Shown: positions 1-6,733 of the stretch, one piece after another | Numbering within the stretch: the stretch's first letter is position 1 | Layout of the letters: every line of letters starts with the position of its first letter | Position numbers and translations under genes: made by a program | Assembly: GCA_026197075.1 (NCBI GenBank) | Contig: JAPHQV010000053.1 | Span: 1 to 35,774 of the forward strand | DNA from: Gammaproteobacteria bacterium | GTDB taxonomy: Bacteria; Pseudomonadota; Gammaproteobacteria; DSM-19610 | Length of the DNA: 35,774 nucleotides | Direction of reading: 5' to 3' | The notes under the pieces: model-generated | Told to the model about the DNA's origin: nothing | Databases searched by the model: none | What the model saw: the letters and a program-made list of their open reading frames with translations, nothing else

Positions 1-38
1 GCGGAAGCTGAGGCAAACTACTACCGGCAACTCGCCAG

Positions 39-413
39 TCAGGATGCAATAGCCGCCTGACTTAAACCAAACAGCCTCCTCAAAACCCGGGGCGGTTCAT
101 TACGGCGACTTGCTTCAGACCAAAGGCTTTCAACACCGTCCTGAAGTTCAGATAGAGACATCCAAAGATCGTTGTAGAGCTTGAACTGGCCTTCAAAATA
201 GAGAGAAAACATAAGCTGTCGCTGTTGCGATTCAGCTTGTAGCTTATTCTTGATCTTCTCGAGCTCCGACGTGTACCGGAGCTTATCCTGCTCAAGAATT
301 CGATTAGCCCACACCTTTCCTAGCCAGGAACTGAGCCCGAATATAATCGCAGCTGCTCCACCAGCCGAGGCAAGGATTGCACCAGAAACAAGAAATACAT
401 CAGTTGCGTCCAT
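39..413 (-). CDS. small membrane protein with coiled coil, probably truncated
   Basis: This 124-residue protein has one N-terminal membrane helix (about residues 7-28), then a conserved-looking stretch GKVWANRI and a charged coiled coil (about 38-65). It ends in a segment rich in Leu and Trp. Proteins with this TM plus coiled-coil layout are common hypothetical cassette and defence-island genes and are, as I recall, usually longer. The coding frame stops at 39 in sequence that does not look like attC, so a 3' truncation or frameshift is possible. It starts just left of the second long attC-like palindrome (427-542), as the first gene of the next cassette. ATG at 413 is preceded by a GAGAAAGG ribosome-binding site. 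No enzymatic motif is visible and the function is unknown. Confidence 0.6.
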   Translation of the reverse strand: MDATDVFLVSGAILASAGGAAAIIFGLSSWLGKVWANRILEQDKLRYTSELEKIKNKLQAESQQRQLMFSLYFEGQFKLYNDLWMSLSELQDGVESLWSEASRRNEPPRVLRRLFGLSQAAIAS

Positions 414-426
414 CGCTACCTTTCTC

Positions 427-542
427 AGCTGACTCTTATTAGCGGGCGCACGCCCGATAACGCGAAACAGGGTGCACGCGCCCGGTTAATAGCCGATTTG
501 GGTGTGATATGGTGCAGATGCCCGATAACATTCTTGTTATGT
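427..542 (-). other. long attC-like site, copy 1 (degenerate)
   Basis: This is the counterpart of the site at 6277-6392, with the same inner palindromes and the same TAATAAGAG sequence before the junction. On the minus strand it runs from an R''-like box ending in AAC (plus gttatgt, 536-542) to an R'-like box (plus agctgac, 427-433). The latter departs from GTTRRRY, having GTCAGCT. The sequence diverges from copy 2 exactly at the expected crossover base, which supports a cassette junction here. No gene is visible between 432 and 790. Confidence 0.5.
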
Positions 543-883
543 CCCTGTATTCTTCGTTGTTATTGTTTCTCTTATAAGCTTTTTTCCCCGCCCCTGGCAA
601 CCCGGACCGGGTTAACGCGCAGACGCCTGTTTATCCCTGGAATGAACACTCATACGGGCACATGCCCGGTAAAACCATGGTTGGGGAGCAAAGCGGGCGC
701 GGTAACCGAATGATATCCAGATAAAAATTCCTACTCGCCCGTTTGTTGACATTCATGTACCGCCACTGGCCGGGGACTCCCCCGATCCATTCACCCGCAA
801 CAGCCACCGCCCTGCTGGATGGGCGGGCATTTCACCGTGCCGTAGGAGCAGAACACGCAGCAGTCGCCGGGTCTGGGTTTCAG
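432..883. repeat. 452-bp repeat, copy 1 (GDCCVxC cassette 3' part)
   Basis: This aligns end to end with 6282-6733 at high but imperfect identity, by eye above 80 percent. It comprises the 3' end of a GDCCVxC gene, about 250 bp of non-coding sequence with palindromes (for example around 655-672, GGGCACATGCCCG), and the long attC-like site. The alignment stops sharply at 432, the cassette junction, and at about 883, where a small inverted-repeat element begins. It looks like a diverged second copy of one cassette rather than a recent duplication. Confidence 0.85.
791..883 (-). pseudogene. truncated GDCCVxC protein gene (C-terminal 30 codons)
   Basis: The minus strand reads LKPRPGDCCVFCSYGTVKCP and on to a CCG end and a TGA at 791-793. 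This matches the C-terminal part of the intact gene at 6641-6853, with Tyr for Phe after CCVFCS. The 5' part, including the start and the two upstream CxxC pairs, is missing: homology ends at about 883, where the GGGGACA-repeat element starts. It is a gene remnant and should not be expressed as a folded protein. Confidence 0.8.
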
Positions 884-1040
884 AGACAAAGGAGACAAAG
901 GGGACGGACAAAGGGGACAGATTTATTTGTGAATGGCACTGCAAACATATCTACCTCATGCCTTTTCCACTCCAAACCAATCTCCACTTTTTATCCAAAT
1001 AAATCTGTCCCCTTTTCCACAGTCCCCTTTTCCAGCCCCT
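884..1040. mobile_element. small inverted-repeat (REP/MITE-like) element
   Basis: Perfect 20-bp inverted arms lie at 910-929 (AAAGGGGACAGATTTATTTG) and 996-1015, about 66 bp apart. They are flanked by direct GACAAAGG(G/A)GAC units on the left (885-918) and CCCCTTTTCC units on the right (1010-1042). The AAGGGGACAGATTTATTT motif is a widespread intergenic element that I associate with IS200-like REP transposases; no transposase is encoded here. The element abuts the broken GDCCVxC gene and sits where the attC of the DUF4041 cassette would be expected. From 1041 to 1145 I see no gene, only a weak CCGGG/CCCGG hairpin just after the DUF4041 stop codon. Confidence 0.65.
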
Positions 1041-1145
1041 TTTCCGCTCCCGTTGCTTCGGCTCATTGAGCACCAGATCGCATCCGCGCGAAATCTCGAA
1101 ATGTTTCTCGTTCGGGCTTCGCGTGCCGGGACTTACCCGGCGACA

Positions 1146-2486
1146 TCAACTACCACGAGGTGGCCTCCGACCTTCCGGCCAGTACCGAAGACTCTGCAAG
1201 AATTCAGTCGCTTCAACCCTCTCAGCGAATTCCAACAGATTGCCGACCTTCGCTTCCAGGACCTCTCTCACTTCGGCGGGAGTTGCGAAGAAGAACTCTT
1301 TCCGAGTGTTCACGCAGTTCAAGCGCCGGTCGGCGAAGTGCTGGTGTAGCTCAGCCTCCAGCCCAACGGCATCCTCCGAGAAAAAGAGGGCGTGCACGTC
1401 GAAGCGGAACGGCACCGAAGCACCCCCGAGTTCATTTACTCGGTCCAAGGGCTCCAGCCTTCGAGTCAGGCCGATCTTGATAACTCTGTCGCCGAAGGCA
1501 CCGCGGTTGGAAATAACATAAACGTATCCGGCCCGGATGTTTGCGGCCCGGTAGTCATTTTGGGCGATCGCCGCATCCAGTTCCGTAAGCCGGATCTCCA
1601 ACTCAGCGGCGTTGCCACCCGTGGCTTGGAGCTTCTGAATGGCATTAACGATATGGCTTCGCTCCTTGTCCAAGCGTTCGCGCTCTGCAGCCAGTTCCAT
1701 GGCCACCTTCCGCTCTTCACGAAGACGAACCCGCTCCTCTCGGGCCTCCTCTTTCTCCTCCTGCTTCTTCATGAGGAAATCCGCCGTGAGCTCGATCTCT
1801 TCAAGACGCAGGGCGTGAAACTCATCCGTTATGCTCATTTCCATCATCCGACCTAGCTTCGCGATGGCAGTCCGGGAGGCTTCGAGCCGCTTTTTTGCGG
1901 TGACGACGTTCCCAACCCGCAGCGTGCGAATACTGTTGTCCGCCTCGACGTTGTAGGCGCGGAGCATCAGTCTGCCCAGGTCGTTAGTCATCATGCGACC
2001 TTTGGCCAAGGATCCATCGTATGTGAACATCTCCGACTTCTGGATGCCCCTATCCGACTTCACGAGCATCGCGATACGCTCACTGAGGTCCGTCAGACGA
2101 TCACGATAGGCCGCAGCAGTCTCGAGTGGGTGATGGTACCGGTAGATGCCGACTTCCTGGAGGACCCGTTCATCGTTGAGGACTACCGTCTCCTCGGATG
2201 CCAAAGCCTCTAGCTGAAGACGAAGCGCTCGAAGTTCGCCCTCGAGCAGCGCGATCCGTGCATCACTATCGCCCGAGGAGACCACATGGAAATCGTTTTC
2301 GGGCGTCGAGGCAGTGGGGAAAGACTGTCCCTGTATCGCCTCCGCAGAGGCCGGCAGCCAAAGCTGCCAACCTTCAGGTGGTGGTGGCCACGAGGGATCC
2401 GGCGTCCAACCTTTCGGAGGCACCCATCCCGCCGGAGGCTTCGGCCAGCCCGGTGGTGGGTTGAATACAACGCCGCGATCACTCAT
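1146..2486 (-). CDS. DUF4041 and GIY-YIG (T5orf172) nuclease-like protein
   Basis: This is a 446-residue protein. Residues 8-45 are a Pro/Trp-rich repeat of PPxGW units. Residues about 75-235 match the DUF4041 pattern (EVGIYRY, KGRMMTNDLGRLMLRAYN, then a helical stretch). A long charged coiled coil (235-310) follows. Residues 320-410 are a T5orf172-type GIY-YIG domain with GYVYVIS at 320-326, KIGLTRR at 337-343, Arg349 and the KEFF glutamate at 397, so the catalytic residues appear intact. GIY-YIG domains cleave DNA. DUF4041 plus GIY-YIG is the core of the SNIPE antiphage nuclease, which is membrane-anchored; I see no membrane helix here. The start overlaps the stop of the upstream coiled-coil gene (ATGA), implying translational coupling. 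A role in phage defence is inferred from domain and context, not shown. Confidence 0.85.
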   Translation of the reverse strand: MSDRGVVFNPPPGWPKPPAGWVPPKGWTPDPSWPPPPEGWQLWLPASAEAIQGQSFPTASTPENDFHVVSSGDSDARIALLEGELRALRLQLEALASEETVVLNDERVLQEVGIYRYHHPLETAAAYRDRLTDLSERIAMLVKSDRGIQKSEMFTYDGSLAKGRMMTNDLGRLMLRAYNVEADNSIRTLRVGNVVTAKKRLEASRTAIAKLGRMMEMSITDEFHALRLEEIELTADFLMKKQEEKEEAREERVRLREERKVAMELAAERERLDKERSHIVNAIQKLQATGGNAAELEIRLTELDAAIAQNDYRAANIRAGYVYVISNRGAFGDRVIKIGLTRRLEPLDRVNELGGASVPFRFDVHALFFSEDAVGLEAELHQHFADRRLNCVNTRKEFFFATPAEVREVLEAKVGNLLEFAERVEATEFLQSLRYWPEGRRPPRGS

Positions 2487-3757
2487 GCCTTCCTCACACC
2501 TGTCGGATCGATCGGGACCAGTTCGTAGGGGTTTTTGGTGACAGCGGCACCCAGATGATCGAGAGTCGCGAGCGGTACTACCGACGAAAGATCGAACTTC
2601 ATGAAGGTCTCTCTGGCCGACGCTACGGCAACGAACGGTAGATAGGTGGCCAAGCCCGTGGCAGGATGAATCGTCTCGGTCCCGACTTCGAGTGAGATGG
2701 ACTGGATAATCCCTCGGCGGTCAGCCTCGAAGACCTCGTGCGGTATCCGAATAGCAACTTGGTGCACCGCACTGGCGTAGCGGTCCTTGCATGCCTTTTT
2801 AGAAAGCTGGCTTCCCGTAATCTCGTCGCTTGCCTTTGTGTATTTGTACGCTTTAACGGAGGGTACCTGATCAGGAGCCGGGACCACCGCACGAACTCGC
2901 AACTCTGCATGCGCGGGATCAAACTGGAATTCGGTAATCACAGGGAAATGGTCCGGGTAAACCGAGTTTGACATCACGATAGCGACGTACTCCTCGACTG
3001 CCTCGACCACACCATAACCCAGGTTCGAGGCCAGCTTGTCCACCGCAGCATTCTGTTCGGCTATCTTGGCCTCACGGGCCTCGCAATCCTTCGCGTACCT
3101 GGCCCTTTCAGCCTCGAGTTGCACCAACCGCCGTTCTTCATCGCGGACATGCGCCTCAAGTGCAGTCTTGTATTCGGCTTCAAGCCGCTTCACTGTCACC
3201 TTCCACTTCAATGAATCATCCTCGTGCTGCCTTCTTGCTTCCTCAAGGCGTTTCGCATGGCCCTTCTTGCCGAAAAGACCGAGCAGACCCGTAGGTGCGT
3301 CGGGCTCTATCAGTGCGGGCATTTCAGGAGACTCGGGCTTCGCTGGCGCTGGAATTGGTCGCTCGAGGTCGGGGCGATCGAACGGTGGATGCTTGACCTC
3401 TTGCTTCAACGTTTCCAAGTTAACGTGATCGTCCACAGATAGCGTGGCGGCCAGCAGTCCGTCGATCTCCGCGTATACCTCTTGGAGCTCTGCGTTGAGG
3501 TCGTCGACCTCGGCTAGTCTTGTCTCGAGGTGAGCAGCTGCCGCCTCCTTTTCGGCCTCCTTCTCCAGTCTCCTTAGTTCCGCGGCACTCGCTTTGGCCG
3601 CTTGTTGGCGGAGCCGCGCCTCTTGCTTTCTCCGCTGCTCGGTCGTCCGTTGGACTGCCCGCACTTCACGCTCGCGCCGACGCTGAGCACGCTCCGCCTC
3701 ACGTGCCGACGCCTGAATCGCCCTGTTGAGATCCGCCAAGAAGCTACGTCGCGCCAT
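2483..3757 (-). CDS. coiled-coil protein, partner of the GIY-YIG protein
   Basis: ATG at 3757, behind AGGAGAAGG, gives 424 residues. An upstream ATG at 3829 would lie inside the attC and is rejected. Residues 1-105 are an extremely charged coiled coil. Residues 120-155 are Pro-rich, with a GLLGLFGKKG patch at 157-166, and a second coiled coil spans 167-245. Residues 250-420 form a globular, beta-rich domain (VKAYKYTKASDEITG, then HLGAAVTKNPYELVPID at the end). From memory, this last domain resembles the segment that precedes an Mrr-type nuclease domain in some longer coiled-coil restriction endonucleases, but here the chain stops where the nuclease would begin. The 4-base overlap with the GIY-YIG gene suggests that the nuclease is supplied in trans. 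The family assignment needs a profile search. Confidence 0.75.
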   Translation of the reverse strand: MARRSFLADLNRAIQASAREAERAQRRREREVRAVQRTTEQRRKQEARLRQQAAKASAAELRRLEKEAEKEAAAAHLETRLAEVDDLNAELQEVYAEIDGLLAATLSVDDHVNLETLKQEVKHPPFDRPDLERPIPAPAKPESPEMPALIEPDAPTGLLGLFGKKGHAKRLEEARRQHEDDSLKWKVTVKRLEAEYKTALEAHVRDEERRLVQLEAERARYAKDCEAREAKIAEQNAAVDKLASNLGYGVVEAVEEYVAIVMSNSVYPDHFPVITEFQFDPAHAELRVRAVVPAPDQVPSVKAYKYTKASDEITGSQLSKKACKDRYASAVHQVAIRIPHEVFEADRRGIIQSISLEVGTETIHPATGLATYLPFVAVASARETFMKFDLSSVVPLATLDHLGAAVTKNPYELVPIDPTGVRKA

Positions 3758-3771
3758 TAACCTTCTCCTAG

Positions 3772-3843
3772 ATTGAACGCCTAAGCTGTGCGGTGCAAGC
3801 GAAGCGCAGCGTATTTTGCATCCGAACAATCGTCTTGTTATGC
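3772..3843 (-). other. attC site after the trypco2 gene
   Basis: On the minus strand the R'' box is GCATAAC (3843-3837) and the R' end is GTTCAAT (3778-3772). Internal arms CGGATGCAA and TTGCACCG pair with one bulged base, the extrahelical feature typical of attC. R'' complements the first bases of this cassette (TTATGC at 4328-4323), as it should in the circular form. It is 72 bp long and begins immediately after the trypco2 stop codon. Confidence 0.85.
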
Positions 3844-3844
3844 A

Positions 3845-4309
3845 TTACACTCCCATCCAGCTGCCACGACTCCGATTGTGATTCCGAATAGCCTCTGATT
3901 GCCTGCGTCGCTTTTCTCTTAGCATTTCATCTTGCTCTTTTAGCTGTTTTTCTGAAACCGCATCAACTGGGAGTCCCAACGGAACTTTAAAGCTAATTCT
4001 GTTAGTTGCGCTATTTGATGTGTTTTTTTCTACGCCGCCACCCACTTTCAATAGACTTGCGACCTGAAGCTTAGCCTTAGCTTCCCCGCCACTTTCTTCG
4101 ACCACAGTAACCGACACATCGAAATCCACGAGAAATATATTTTGGCCGTTGCTTAGAACGCCAAAATGAGATTCACTCGAGTTATTGGGATTTACGCGAT
4201 GCGCAGGATTAACAAAACCGCCACAATCGCGTACTTCTGTCTGGGCTGCCTCAATGCCCGCTGCAATTTGCGACAATGTTTCTTTTACAAATTCTTTAAG
4301 TTCCATCAT
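3845..4309 (-). CDS. trypco2-domain protein
   Basis: This is a 154-residue protein. Residues 1-115 fit the trypco2 (trypsin-co-occurring) pattern: an N-terminal helix LKEFVKETLSQIAAGIEAAQ, a GGFVNP turn at 30-35, a beta strand around VDFDVSVTVVEES (61-73), a small-residue stretch, and a closing strand ISFKVPLGLP (105-114). The tail from 118 is charged and helical. Known trypco domains are small components of predicted conflict systems, usually beside trypsin-like peptidases or other effectors. No peptidase is nearby, so this is a single-gene cassette (4328 to 3778). The DNA is visibly more AT-rich than its neighbours to the right. An ATG three bases downstream (4306) is an equally possible start. 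An immune role is inferred only. Confidence 0.75.
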   Translation of the reverse strand: MMELKEFVKETLSQIAAGIEAAQTEVRDCGGFVNPAHRVNPNNSSESHFGVLSNGQNIFLVDFDVSVTVVEESGGEAKAKLQVASLLKVGGGVEKNTSNSATNRISFKVPLGLPVDAVSEKQLKEQDEMLREKRRRQSEAIRNHNRSRGSWMGV

Positions 4310-4322
4310 CGTTCCCTTTTAT

Positions 4323-4385
4323 GCATAACACTGCCTTCAGCGGAAGATGTGCGTTAGCACCGATGTCCGCTGCACAGCGTTGTCA
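4323..4385 (-). other. attC site overlapping the 3' end of a membrane protein gene
   Basis: R' reads GTTATGC on the minus strand (4329-4323) and R'' reads TGACAAC (4385-4379), a weak fit. The arms TGCAGCGGA and TTCCGCTGAA pair closely with a bulge. It is 63 bp long. The preceding gene reads into the site and stops within its R' arm at 4337, so its last 16 or so residues are encoded by attC DNA, a situation often seen in cassette arrays. Confidence 0.8.
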
Positions 4386-4825
4386 TGCGCTGGTTCCATC
4401 ACCTTCCTCGACAAATCTCGCCAAACCCTGCTTGCTTCCTTTAAGCTTCGCTCTTCTAATTTCATTCGGATAATGCGTTGGAAGAGAATTAAAAACTGGC
4501 TTGAATATCCTTGATTTATTTTTTCTCTAATAGTATCTAATGTCATCATATTGTAAGAGTTAGCAGTCAGGTAACCAATAATCTGATCTTTAGCTATTTC
4601 TCGCTTTTTCTCATTATTTGAGCCAATCAACATAGCCACAACACCCAGAATATAAGCAATAAGAACAATACTGAGCGACCAATACTGAGCGCACAAACCA
4701 AATTCTAGCTTTTCAAGTATTCGCAACCATGCTTCGAACACAAAAGGAAGCGCAAGAAATGAGATAAGGAAAAGATCTAATGGCGATGCTTCCTTCAATG
4801 TTTTTAAAATTGTCTTAGGATCCAT
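4337..4825 (-). CDS. two-helix membrane protein of unknown function
   Basis: This 162-residue protein has two membrane helices (about 16-36 and 48-68), then a cytoplasmic region. Its segment KDQIIGYLTANSYNMMTLDT could form a winged-helix-like fold, and a basic helix (about 118-140) follows. The last 16 or so residues (from HDNAVQRTSV) are encoded by the attC and are probably not conserved. The gene shares a cassette (5322 to 4329) with the upstream membrane protein at 4890-5276, and no attC is evident between them. The DNA is AT-rich. I do not recognise the family. Its position among defence-type cassettes is the only functional hint. Confidence 0.65.
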   Translation of the reverse strand: MDPKTILKTLKEASPLDLFLISFLALPFVFEAWLRILEKLEFGLCAQYWSLSIVLIAYILGVVAMLIGSNNEKKREIAKDQIIGYLTANSYNMMTLDTIREKINQGYSSQFLILFQRIIRMKLEERSLKEASRVWRDLSRKVMEPAHDNAVQRTSVLTHIFR

Positions 4826-4889
4826 TGTTCGATTCTTTGTAATGGCTAGTGGTCGCTATAGCGAACTAAAATTATGCTTGCGGCATAGA

Positions 4890-5276
4890 TTACTGAGCGT
4901 GGCGTTTGGTATACGCAATCCTAAATACGATTGCGGCCGCATTGATAACATACCCAACTACCAGCACACCGAATAGCTCTCCAATAATTGATCCTCTTAA
5001 ATAGTCACCACCATCCAGATGCATGGAAATCTTTAAAGCAACAAGGCTAACTGCTACCGTTAAAAGGACAGCAAACAGGATCTTTTGATTCTTTATAAAA
5101 ATAGAAAAGGGGGCTAGGACAATCCAAAGCCATTCATCCACAAGATTAAACGTGATCCCGTTAATAAAAAATGCGACCTTCTCGCTATCCGCAAGGATTC
5201 CATAAATAACAACCAGAATCAGAATTGCAAGTAATGCCATGTGCACCTTGAGGCCACCAATATTGGTTGTATTCAT
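4890..5276 (-). CDS. four-helix membrane protein of unknown function
   Basis: The 128 residues contain four predicted membrane segments (about 12-28, 45-60, 65-84 and 97-118) and a short basic tail. ATG at 5276 follows a GAGGAG ribosome-binding site. The gene begins close after the attC at 5317-5413 and is the first of two membrane-protein genes in one cassette. The 64-bp gap to the next gene holds a perfect 12-bp palindrome (4853-4864, TCGCTATAGCGA) but no R'' or R' boxes, so either the two genes are one unit or an attC there has decayed. No catalytic motif is visible. A pore or effector role is possible but unsupported. Confidence 0.6.
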   Translation of the reverse strand: MNTTNIGGLKVHMALLAILILVVIYGILADSEKVAFFINGITFNLVDEWLWIVLAPFSIFIKNQKILFAVLLTVAVSLVALKISMHLDGGDYLRGSIIGELFGVLVVGYVINAAAIVFRIAYTKRHAQ

Positions 5277-5316
5277 TTGGACTCCTCTACAAGCCTTCGG
5301 TAATCAAATTGCCACC

Positions 5317-5413
5317 GCATAACGCCTGAGTTCAGCGGCGTTTGAGGCACCGCCTGTTTTGCGGCGGCAAAGCAGGCGGCGGATCAAACGTCCGCTGCAA
5401 CGATTTGTTGGGC
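5317..5413 (-). other. attC site after the Abi_C gene (clearest example)
   Basis: This is a textbook attC on the minus strand. R'' is GCCCAAC (5413-5407) and R' is GTTATGC (5323-5317). Outer arms TTGCAGCGGACGTTTGA and TCAAACGCCGCTGAA pair with an extrahelical base, and an inner GC-rich hairpin (about 5347-5383) closes the loop. It is 97 bp long. R'' is the exact complement of the cassette's first bases (TTGGGC at 6282-6277). The Abi_C stop codon lies one base before R''. Confidence 0.93.
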
Positions 5414-5414
5414 G

Positions 5415-6242
5415 TCATATGCTCCGCTCCAGGTGGGTTTCAAGCAGAAAGGTGGCAAGCGTTCCGGCGGCCCCAACCGCCAGGCGAGCGTGCCGTGGTC
5501 CGAGACCGCGAACTGACCCGTCTTTTCCATGACCCGTGCCGTATAAGTTTCTCAACTCTCCCAGGCCCTGTGCCACATTGCCTAGGTTGCTCAGCAAACG
5601 TCGAATAGCATCTGCACCTTTTGCGGAGTTTGGTATGGACTCAGGCACTAGCCCCAAAGCCTGCCGCGTTTCCTTCACTAGCTTTGGAACGTCGGCATCG
5701 GCTCGCAAATCTATACTTCGCTCGGCGAGGATGGTTTTACACACCGTTTCCACCAACTCCTTTGCAGTGCCAATGGCCAATGCGGGGTCAGCCTCGACCG
5801 CAGCGTTCATGCGTTCAATTTGGCGGTGCAGTTCAGGCATGTCGAGGTGCCCAACCGCATCGGCAATTCCTGCAAGTGCCTGATGATTCCGCACGGACGT
5901 GAGGCGCCCATTTTCATACCTGAACCCATCACGCTCAATCCACTTTTTAAGGAACTTGAACGCATTTTCAGCCCATTCCTGTCCATTTTCCGCAATGTCT
6001 TCGACAGAAAGCAGGACATTTTCATAGACCGTCAGGATCTTCCGAACATCCGACCATTTTGACCAATCGACGGAGTGGTAATACTGCTCGACCAAGGACC
6101 GGCGCTGTCCAGTTTCAGGCGGGTCGTACTCCCAATCGCACACTACATCTGCCGAATCGAACTCCTGCGAGATGGTTGAAAGCGAGGTGCCGACAAAATA
6201 TTCGCGGAACTCGATGCGCGTCTTCTTGCTGATGATGTCCAT
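5415..6242 (-). CDS. abortive infection (Abi_C domain) family protein
   Basis: This is a 275-residue protein. Residues 1-110 are an alpha-helical N-terminal region of the kind found in Abi-family proteins. Residues about 120-265 match the Abi_C domain (ALAIGTAKELVETVCKTIL at 155-173, PKLVKETRQALGL, then RNLYGTGHG at 231-239). R231-N and H238 form an R-x6-H arrangement within the R-x4-6-H motif of HEPN ribonucleases, so RNA cleavage is a reasonable inference. Family members are predicted to act by growth arrest on phage infection. The gene fills a single-gene cassette (6282 to 5323), starting about 40 bases from the cassette junction and stopping against the attC. Target, trigger and any partner are unknown. 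Confidence 0.85.
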   Translation of the reverse strand: MDIISKKTRIEFREYFVGTSLSTISQEFDSADVVCDWEYDPPETGQRRSLVEQYYHSVDWSKWSDVRKILTVYENVLLSVEDIAENGQEWAENAFKFLKKWIERDGFRYENGRLTSVRNHQALAGIADAVGHLDMPELHRQIERMNAAVEADPALAIGTAKELVETVCKTILAERSIDLRADADVPKLVKETRQALGLVPESIPNSAKGADAIRRLLSNLGNVAQGLGELRNLYGTGHGKDGSVRGLGPRHARLAVGAAGTLATFLLETHLERSI

Positions 6243-6276
6243 CGCTTCAGTATCCCGAAGACGTTCCGGTTATGAC

Positions 6277-6392
6277 GCCCAACTCTTATTAGCGGGTGAA
6301 CGCCCGATAACGCGAAACAGGGTGCGCGCGCCCGGTTAATAGCCGATTTGGGTGTGATATGGTGCAGACGCCCGATAACAATCTTGTTATTT
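6277..6392 (-). other. long attC-like site, copy 2 (after GDCCVxC gene)
   Basis: On the minus strand R' is GTTGGGC (6283-6277), shared with the start of the Abi_C cassette. The most likely R'' is AAATAAC (6392-6386), followed by AAGATTGTTATCGGGCG, which resembles other attC 5' arms. The 3' arm TCACCCGCTAATAAGAGTT pairs with it imperfectly. An alternative R'' is CAATAAC at 6415-6409, which exactly complements the cassette's first bases (TTATTG, 6886-6881) and would make the site about 139 bp. Either length is near that of Vibrio-type repeats. The region 6284-6640 otherwise holds only short palindromes (for example CGGGCACGTGCCCG at 6505-6518). Confidence 0.6.
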
Positions 6393-6733
6393 CCCCGTGT
6401 TCTTCGTTGTTATTGGTTTACTTATAAACTTTTCCCCCCGCCCCTGGCAACCTGGGCCGGATTAACGCGCAGGCGCACGTTTATCCCGGGAATGGCCACT
6501 TATACGGGCACGTGCCCGAAAATATCCATGATTGGGGAGCAAAGCGGTCGCGGTAACCGAATGATATTTAGTTAAAAAATCGTCCTCGCCCGTTTATTGA
6601 TATCCATATACCGCCACTGGCCGGGGACGCCCCGATCCATTCATCCGCAGCAGCCACCGCCCTGCTGGATGGGCGGGCATTTCACCGTGCCAAAGGAACA
6701 GAACACGCAGCAGTCGCCGGGCCTGGGTTTCAG
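6282..6733. repeat. 452-bp repeat, copy 2
   Basis: Partner of 432-883; see that entry. This copy is continuous with an intact GDCCVxC gene, whereas copy 1 is cut at its right edge by an inverted-repeat element. The two copies bracket the defence-type cassettes in direct orientation, so homologous recombination between them could delete or amplify the block 883-6282. Confidence 0.85.

Noticed and set aside
427-883. The 452-bp repeat as an attI site with a cassette promoter
   Set aside because: It is preceded by a GDCCVxC gene rather than intI in the intact copy, and its end folds like an attC. I prefer a long attC but cannot exclude attI.
1041-1145. An attC after the DUF4041 gene
   Set aside because: No sequence complementary to the cassette start (TTCAAT) and no paired arms were found; only a weak CCGGG hairpin.
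3758-3829. Upstream start (ATG at 3829) for the coiled-coil protein
   Set aside because: It would be encoded by the attC, and a strong ribosome-binding site lies before the ATG at 3757.
4826-4889. An attC between the two membrane-protein genes
   Set aside because: Only a 12-bp palindrome is present; no R'' or R' boxes could be found.
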